Program-made: the position numbers and the translations under genes
Assembly (NCBI GenBank): GCA_002104985.1
Contig: MCGO01000117.1
Span: 1 to 64,000 of the forward strand
Origin: Rhizoclosmatium globosum
Taxonomy: Eukaryota; Chytridiomycota; Chytridiomycetes; Chytridiales; Chytriomycetaceae
DNA: 64,000 nt
Direction of reading: 5' to 3'
Notes under the pieces: generated by a model
What the model saw: only the letters and a program-made list of their open reading frames with translations
What the model was told of the DNA's origin: nothing
Databases searched by the model: none
Part shown: positions 57,406 through 64,000 of the stretch, one piece after another
How positions within the stretch are numbered: position 1 is the first letter of the stretch
How the letters are laid out: every line of letters starts with the position of its first letter

Positions 57406-58489
57406 ATGGAGCCCACTGACGATGAAAAGTACACGTTTGAAACATTTCATGGTTTTGTTCGTGACGTGGCTGACGCGGTGATACTGATTGAGGCTTGTAT
57501 TCGCGGTATCTTGACGCCATTCAACGGTGGTCGAGGTATAGCCATACGGTCTGGCTCGGTTGTTGTGTTTCCGGAAGGTACTGGACACATTACTAGATGG
57601 ACAGATGGAGAACGTTGGAGCTCGTCAAGAAGCCATGGTCCATTCCTGTTGTATAGGTCTGTTACAATTGACAGGTGCTGTATTCAACACGGCTGCTAAA
57701 TAGCATTTTTTAACAGAGAAATTGAGTCTGATAGAGGTGAAACGAAAGAATTGATAGAAGAAGAAGTTATTCCAGGTCTGGAACCGCCTTTTGTAAGTAA
57801 CTCTATTGTCACCTGGTAGAGTCAAACTTCTTATGACACACATAATACATTTAGAATGAGCGGAGTTTGAAAGTTAACACACGCCTTGTTGCTAACGGAC
57901 TGACAAAAAAAACAATATCAATGACTGCAAGTGACGGTCTCAAATACAGAGTTGTTTGTTACTACAATCGTGATGAAGTCAGCTACCTGTACAACGTTCT
58001 CCCAAAACGCGAAGGAATGAAAAGACTTTTTACGCCATCTATGACAAAAAAACTAGTTCAATTCGCACGAGGTGAAAAGAATAACCCTTCAGCCTCGCCA
58101 TTATTGGCATTGGCGGTTGCCAAATTGAATGGGTACAGAGCAAATGGATCGTTCAACCCATAAAATACATCAAACAAGAAAAAGCTAGTTTAATGCCATC
58201 GCTGAAGTTGAAGCAATCCCCGACATATCATCCATATCAAAGACCACAAACGTATGCTCCGCCTCACGCTCACACGCACATACAAGCATTTCCACCATAT
58301 CAGACTGCAATATTACCGTATTCTACAAGACCGCAACCATATCCGCCCAATGTTCAAAGATATTATCAACAATATCCTCCACAACAACAGCCAATGTTTT
58401 ACAACATGTTGGAGTTGGAAGCGCAAATACCAGCGCCGCTCTGCAGCCAATCCAAAACCGAAAGAATAATCCTGTATTATGCTAAATAA
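57406..58489 (+). CDS. WOPR-domain (Gti1/Pac2 family) transcription regulator, copy 2
   Basis: Exons 57406-57656, 57717-57792, 57855-58132 and 58189-58489 give 301 aa. WOPRa: ETFHGFVRDVADAVILIEAC, AIRSGSVVVFPEG, ITRWTDGERWSSSRSHGPFLLYRE. WOPRb: NTRLVANGLTKKTISMTASDGLKYRVVCYYN. A shorter Pro/Tyr/Gln-rich tail. The in-frame ATG at 57334 would add a hydrophobic leader unlike the family; a splice acceptor (TTGTCAG) just before 57391 suggests a leader intron, so MEPTDDEKYTF was chosen. The intron within the YR-E motif is shared with copy 1, supporting tandem duplication. Confidence 0.9.
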
Positions 58490-58594
58490 ATATGACGTTC
58501 AGCAATGAGAAATGGACTGGAGATGTTTGGCCCTTTTCTTTTTTTCGTGTTTTTGCAACTCCTTCCTTCCTTCCTTCACACAACAACAAAAGAG

Positions 58595-61500
58595 ATGGAT
58601 CAAATGACTGCCGAGCTGGCAGCGCTCTTCCAGCACGCAATGGCCCCTGAGCCAACAGTCCGAATGCAGGCTGAGCAGGGACTCAAGCTCGCGGAGAAGC
58701 ACGACGGAGTGCTCCAAGCGTTGATGCGGCTTGTAATGGACGGGACGGCGAACGGCGGCGTGCGCAAGAGCGGTGAGTCACTTGTTTTTGGGTGGGCTTG
58801 TTATTGGGTGAGCTGTGGCTGACGCCGTTGCGTCGCAGCGGCAATCTTCTTCAAGAACCGGGTCCAGAAGGGCTGGCGCGATCCCGCCAACGCCCCGGCC
58901 TCGGACGACATTGTTCTTGTTGGACCCGCCGACAGAGAATTCGTGAAGAGCCACATTGTCCAGGCTATTATCCAGGTGCAGCAGGACCTGAGGTGTGCTC
59001 CCTTGACAGGCTTTATTCCTAAGCAAACTGACTTTGTTGTCCTTCCAGCGTCTTCTTCCTTTCTGCTCTCGAACGCATCCTTCAAAAAGACTACGAAAAG
59101 TGGCCTCAGTTCTTGCCTTCAACTATTTCCCTCTTGGACCCAAAGAATCCTCCTGCTACAATCTATGGAGGTTTGATGGCTATTCATGCCCTGACAAAGA
59201 GTTTGTTCCACGCTGAAGATCCTGCTCCTCAAATCAATGAGCTTGTTTCCACATGTTTTACTGGATTGCATGCAATTGCTCTTACTCTGTTGCCAGAAAC
59301 CAGCCCAGAAGCTGGAGCAATGTTAAGAATGGTTCGTTCACTGTTGCAGCATCAGCACGAAAGCTCACTCATCCACTCCAATTTCGCAGATTGTCAAAAT
59401 CTACTTGAAGAGCATCTCGCGCGATTTGCCCCCTGCTTTACAAGATTCTTCTTCACTTGTTCCATGGGGAACTCTATTTGTCAATGTAAGACCAATGAAT
59501 CCACTCTTGACTGCTGAAATGACGCTAATATCACATAGATTATCGATAAAGATTTGTCCTTCTTGAACGAAAAGTTTCCAAACGAAGAAGACAGAGAGAA
59601 GCAACAATGGTGGAAGGTCAAGAAGTGGTCATTCAGATGTCTTCACATGTACTTGATGAGGTTAGTGGTTTATATGGCTATTTGTTTTCGACTGAGCCCT
59701 TCTTCATTAGATACTGCTCTCGCCGCGAGGAAAAGGAATACCAAAACTTTGCCAACGTTTTCATCCAACACTTCGCACCTGGAATTGCCACATCGTACCT
59801 CAACCTCGTCAACAAAATTATCTCTGGAACGTGGGTCACTCGTCACGTCCGTCAGCAAATCTCCACTTTCCTTGCAGACTGTGTCAAGTACAAGACTACC
59901 TGGGCTGTCATGAAGCCTCACGCCATTCCTCTTATTACTCAATATGTTTACCCACAAATGTGCTTCAGCGAAGCGGATGCAACTCTCTGGGAAGAAGATT
60001 CGATTGAGTATGTTCAGAAGAAGATGGGTGATTACTCCTACGAAGACCGTGTGAACCCTGTGGATGCTGCTGAATACTTGTTGCATGCGACTGTGAGCAA
60101 GAGATTCGCCCAGGTGTTCAATGAAGTTTTGCAATTCATTATGCAAATTCTTCAAGGGTATGTTGTGCTCATCCTTCAACACAGAGTCGCGTTACTCATT
60201 CTTTAACAGCACCGCGGATTCCTTGACCAACGAAGCCTCAGCCCGTCGCAAGAGTGGTGCTATTCGTGTCGTCTTGGCTATTTCTGATTCCATTATGGAC
60301 GACAAAAAGTCTCCTATCCATGCCCAAATGGAATCATTCTTTGCTCAGCACATCTTCCCTGAGTTCAAGTCTCGTTTTGGCTTCATGAGAGCTCTCGCAT
60401 TTGAGTCTCTGCTAATGTTTGATGGATTGAACTTTTCTGAGGAGCACCAACGTATTGTAATGGAGGGTGTCCTTGCTGGAGTTCAGGACCCTGAGCTTCC
60501 TGTCAAGGTCTATGCTGCTCAAACAGTGTCTCTCATCATTGACTACAAGTCTATTGCTGAAGCCATGAAGCCATACGTTCCAGCTATGATGCAGAGTAAG
60601 TAGTCAACGTAGATTATAACGCTGTTTACCGATTCTGATATTGTGTAGCATTGTTGACTTTGACCAGCGAGATTGACATGGACACTTTGACCAGTGGAAT
60701 GGAAAACCTTGCTGCATACTTCCCTGACGAGCTTGCTCCGTTCTCTGTCCAACTCTGTACTCAAATGGTTCGTATTGACTGAATAACAATCTGTATTCTT
60801 AACGTTGAAATAGAGAGATTCTTTCATTGCTTTGGTTCGTGACATCCAAGCTGTTGGAGAAGATGACTTTGAGAAAACGATTTCTCCTCTCGAGACGGCA
60901 GCGGGTATTCTCAAGGCTATTTGCAGTCTCATTAGCGCCGTTGAGAAGTCTCCACCCATTTTGGCTGAATTGGATTTGCTGTTGGCTCCTGTCATTGTGG
61001 AGGTTTTGAAGAACGGCTTCTCTGGTTCGTTTTGCGACATCCTTCAATCTTTTCTTGCTTATTGAAATTCCTCACAGATCTCATTACGGAGTGTTTGGAT
61101 GTTGTTGACACAATCATCACTTGCTCGAAGCGAGTGTCTCCTGTTGACTGGCAAGTTTGGACTGAGCTTTATGCTGCTTTCAACCGTGAAGACATTGTCT
61201 TTGTGGAAGACATCATTGGAGTTGTTGATAACTTTATTCGATACGGAAAGGACCATATTTTGGCCAACCCAAATATTGCTATGGAGATGATAGAACTGGT
61301 CAAGAAGGTTTGTGTCTTTTAGAAACTTATAATTGATTCCTAATCTGTATCATACAGCTTCTCACGCCAGAAAATGATAGTATGGAGGAAGATGACAGGT
61401 CATACGGCTGTATGATTGCAGAGTCTCTCATGCTCAACCTTCGTGGTCACTTGGATCCATTCATTCCTCAGTTCATTGCGCTCTCCTTGAATTACTTGAA

Positions 61501-62358
61501 GCATGAAGAAAACATTCAACCTGTTTTCAAAGTCCATCTCTTGGAAATGGTACATTAGTTTGTTCATTAACATAAATGATTAAACCTAAACAACAGGTTA
61601 TCAACTGTATGTACCACAGTCCTCAACAAACCTTGCAGCTGCTTGAAGCCAGCAACGCCACCAGCACATTCTTCTTCATTTGGTTCAAGGAGCTGGAGCA
61701 ATTTTCTCGTGTCCACGACAAGAAGCTTTCCATCTTGGCGCTGACAGCTATCATCGCTTTACCTATCCAAAACATTCCATCCCTTCAAAACCACATTGGG
61801 ACATTGTTGAGCACGTTGATGAGATTATTTAAGGAATACCCTGAGGCTCTTGAGAGTGAGTGCCATATATTTGGACTATTTGGCTCTTCATTGACCCCAC
61901 TTCAGCTCGTAACGAATACATCAAGCAAATTCAGCGTGAGGATGATGATGAAGAAGAGGAGGATGACCACACTCAGTCTGGTATGTTTGAGATGAACAGC
62001 CCAATTTTGCTAATTATTTAATCGTTCAGCCTCTGAGGAGCGAGAGGAGGATGGAGATGCTTCCGACGATGATGACGACTATGTCAAGTACATGGCTCAA
62101 AACAAAGACTTCGAGGACTATGGTGAATTTATGGAAATGGGATTGGAAGAAGATCCATATTTCGAAACACCATTGGACTCTGTTGATCCATACATTGAGT
62201 TTACTCGCTTCTTGAAGTCATGTCCTCCAGATCACATTCTTTTGACAGCAGTGAATGCTGAACAGCACACTTTCTTGCAAAGTATTGTTTCTCAAGCCGA
62301 GCAAAACCAGCGGAAACTGGAGGAGGAGGCAGCCAAGGCATTGACTGTCAAGCAATGA
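58595..62358 (+). CDS. Importin-7/8-type karyopherin beta (Nmd5/Sxm1 family)
   Basis: Nuclear import receptor for ribosomal, histone and other cargo. Fourteen exons (58595-58772, 58839-58992, 59049-59331, 59390-59485, 59539-59660, 59711-60157, 60210-60595, 60649-60767, 60814-61024, 61078-61307, 61358-61549, 61597-61855, 61906-61980, 62030-62358) give 1,026 aa, the usual size. The N-terminal HEAT region includes KSAAIFFKNRVQKGW. Later conserved stretches are LNEKFPNEED, KKWSFRCLHMYLMRYCSR, PHAIPLITQYVYPQMCFSEAD, WEEDSIEYVQKKMG, and an acidic cluster DDDEEEED near the C-terminus as in IPO7/8. Intron phases are consistent throughout. Exon count is the highest in this half of the window. Confidence 0.93.
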
Positions 62359-62422
62359 GATGTTCATCTCTCTTCTACTCTATTATTTAGTTTTTGGGAC
62401 TCAAAACATATTATTCTTTATT

Positions 62423-64000
62423 TCAAACAATTTCTTCAATCCGACCCTGCCGTGGTTGAGATTCCCTCGTCTTAAAGTCGATAGCTTGAACAAGCACATC
62501 ACAAATTGGTTTGTGGATTTTCCATGCCTCCACTTGGCATTTACGACTGCAATACCATTCCGACTTGCACTTTGAACATCTATTTTCAGCTAAACGACCA
62601 CATTTACCACATTTTGGGTCTTCGAGAAGAGAATCCAAGTTGTCAAGGTCATACATGGCAGCCATAGATTTCGCAATTTCCATGGAAGACGTTCCGGACG
62701 ACTCATCCTTAATCAATGTTTCAAAGCGAGCAGAAAGTGCTTTCACGTTGCATTTGCTCATGATTTCGTTGGTTGCTTCGGGAACTTGCTCAATAATAAA
62801 AGAGTCTGTTGGAGCGTTGTTTGGAATATCCATGATGAGCAATTCGTCAAGATGTCTTTGTAGGTGACAGAGAACAGGGAGCTGGTCCACGAGCACTTCT
62901 TCGATATATGGACGCAGCTAGATTTATGAATCAGATGGTAGATCTTATGAACTTGAAACGGCATAATACTTACTCTCAAAATTACTGTCTTCTTTGCATC
63001 GTTGTAAACAAACTTTCTGCGGCATTCGTTGTCGAGAAGAAGATTATAGAGTGAAAGCCAGATCTGAAATACTAATTAAAACCAGAAATGAAGTAAACTG
63101 CAACTCACCTGTGCTTCAACTTTTCCAAGTCTCTGACACTCCTCCTGATCGATATCCTTCCAATTTCCATTCTCAAAAATAGAGAATTTGGCCTTCTTGT
63201 CTTTTCCAACCTTTTTTTGCAGCCACGGACTCTGTTCAATCAAGTGAACACAAGAACAAATCATGTTGTTGAAGTTGAGAATTCGAGTTAAAACGGCCAA
63301 GGAAATGTCAGAGCATTGGTCTGTAATGTATCGGAAGATGGAGAGCGAGTTGATTGCGATTGCAAAGTTCAAGTCGCTGTGATTCTTGAGAAGCGCGTCA
63401 CGGTCTGATTGGTCGAGGCGCGGGGGTTCCTCTGGTGCAGTCCTGAATTCACCGATATTAATTATATTGTCCATAAACTAAAGTTCGCTACCATGTAGTC
63501 AAGTACGCCATTTTGCGAGAACAGTAGTCCACAAGGTCAATCAACAAATCTCCAGCCTGCATGACGGCCTCCTTATTGAAGAATATAATTTCAAGCAGGT
63601 TAACTAGAGTAGCTTCGTGATACAGCTGGACTCAGACGCGTCAGTCAAAATTGACAATACCATTCAACACTCAACTATCAAATATGACTTGATGCTATGT
63701 GCTGCTGCTGCATCCACTACATTTGGAAAAATCTTTGTTTTCCATGCATCAATTGTGAGGATATCTTTGATCAGATAGTCGATCTGTATTGGAGAGGGGA
63801 TTCAGTTGTTGGTTGTTTGACAGGTTCGCTGCAGCAACAAATCACCTTGGAGTGTGTAATGAAAGACTCAGTCACAAATTCTTCACATTGAGATTGAACA
63901 TTCAAGTGTGCCTGAATATTCAAGTGCTCTAGAGTCTCATGGGTTCTGTACCAACGTTCCGTCGCGATGATGTCGAACGAAACAGATTTCGTCGCGAGTT
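62423..64000 (-). CDS. ZMYND10: ZMYND10-like dynein arm assembly factor (N-terminus outside window)
   Basis: Cytoplasmic co-chaperone needed to build axonemal dynein arms. Exons in the window are beyond 64000-63846, 63783-63676, 63625-63492, 63442-63109, 63063-62974 and 62917-62423. Conserved pieces: W-Y-x-x-H-E..EHLNIQAH near the right edge, IDYLIKDILTIDAWKTKIFP, LYHEATLVNLLEIIFFNKEA..LVDYCSRK, IEQSPW, LGKVEAQIWLSLYNLL, VDQLPVLCHLQRHL, IIEQVPE, and a C-terminal MYND finger (CGKCGRLAENRCSKCKSEWYCSRKCQ...H..IC) with all zinc ligands. The alignment holds along the whole visible length. It implies a motile flagellum with dynein arms in the organism. Confidence 0.92.

Overview
The window is nuclear DNA of a zoosporic (flagellated, chytrid-like) fungus. 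Genes lie close together on both strands and are cut by many short GT-AG introns, mostly 44-60 nt. The standard genetic code works throughout. Fungal markers are two WOPR (Gti1/Pac2-type) regulators, a Sen1 helicase, a PCL/Pho80-like cyclin and a Brf1 with fungal layout. ZMYND10, a factor for assembly of flagellar dynein arms, sits at the right edge and is expected only in a fungus that still swims. The species cannot be named from the sequence alone.

Layout. 0-3.1 kb: 3' end of glycogen phosphorylase and a membrane protein with a large ectodomain. 3.2-15.1 kb (minus): one giant 18-exon reading frame of 3,673 codons with a membrane segment, two ubiquitin-like folds, two C2H2 zinc fingers and a C-terminal zinc ribbon resembling those of TnpB/Fanzor nucleases. 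15.5-18.1 kb (minus): an acidic orphan gene whose 1.1 kb intron carries hairpin repeats. 18.1-19.5 kb (plus): a C2H2 protein starting 19 bp from the previous gene on the other strand. 19.5-22.3 kb: gene-poor DNA with decayed pieces, including a chromodomain. 22.3-32.7 kb: RRM-YTH m6A reader, tandem-CRIB microprotein, TMEM135-like protein, KAE1, a head-to-head pair of a nucleoredoxin-like gene and its internally deleted paralog, and a GDSL/SGNH type II membrane esterase-like protein. 32.9-38.9 kb: two paralogous membrane-protein genes in convergent orientation around a short XRN-like 5'-3' exonuclease. 39.3-46.1 kb: a PCL-like cyclin and a tandem array of four seven-membrane-span genes. 46.2-64 kb: BRF1, an orphan leucine-rich protein, tRNA-His, SEN1, two tandem WOPR genes, an importin-7/8-type karyopherin and the ZMYND10 fragment.

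Genes with recognisable jobs cover carbon storage, tRNA modification and Pol III transcription (KAE1, BRF1, tRNA-His), RNA metabolism (YTH, XRN-like, SEN1), nuclear import, redox and flagellar assembly. They are housekeeping neighbours rather than one pathway. The lineage-specific part is 3.2-22 kb plus the two expanded membrane-protein families. Exon joins were made by hand from splice signals and checked for phase. Nearly every complete gene listed sums to a whole number of codons, which is the main support for the models.
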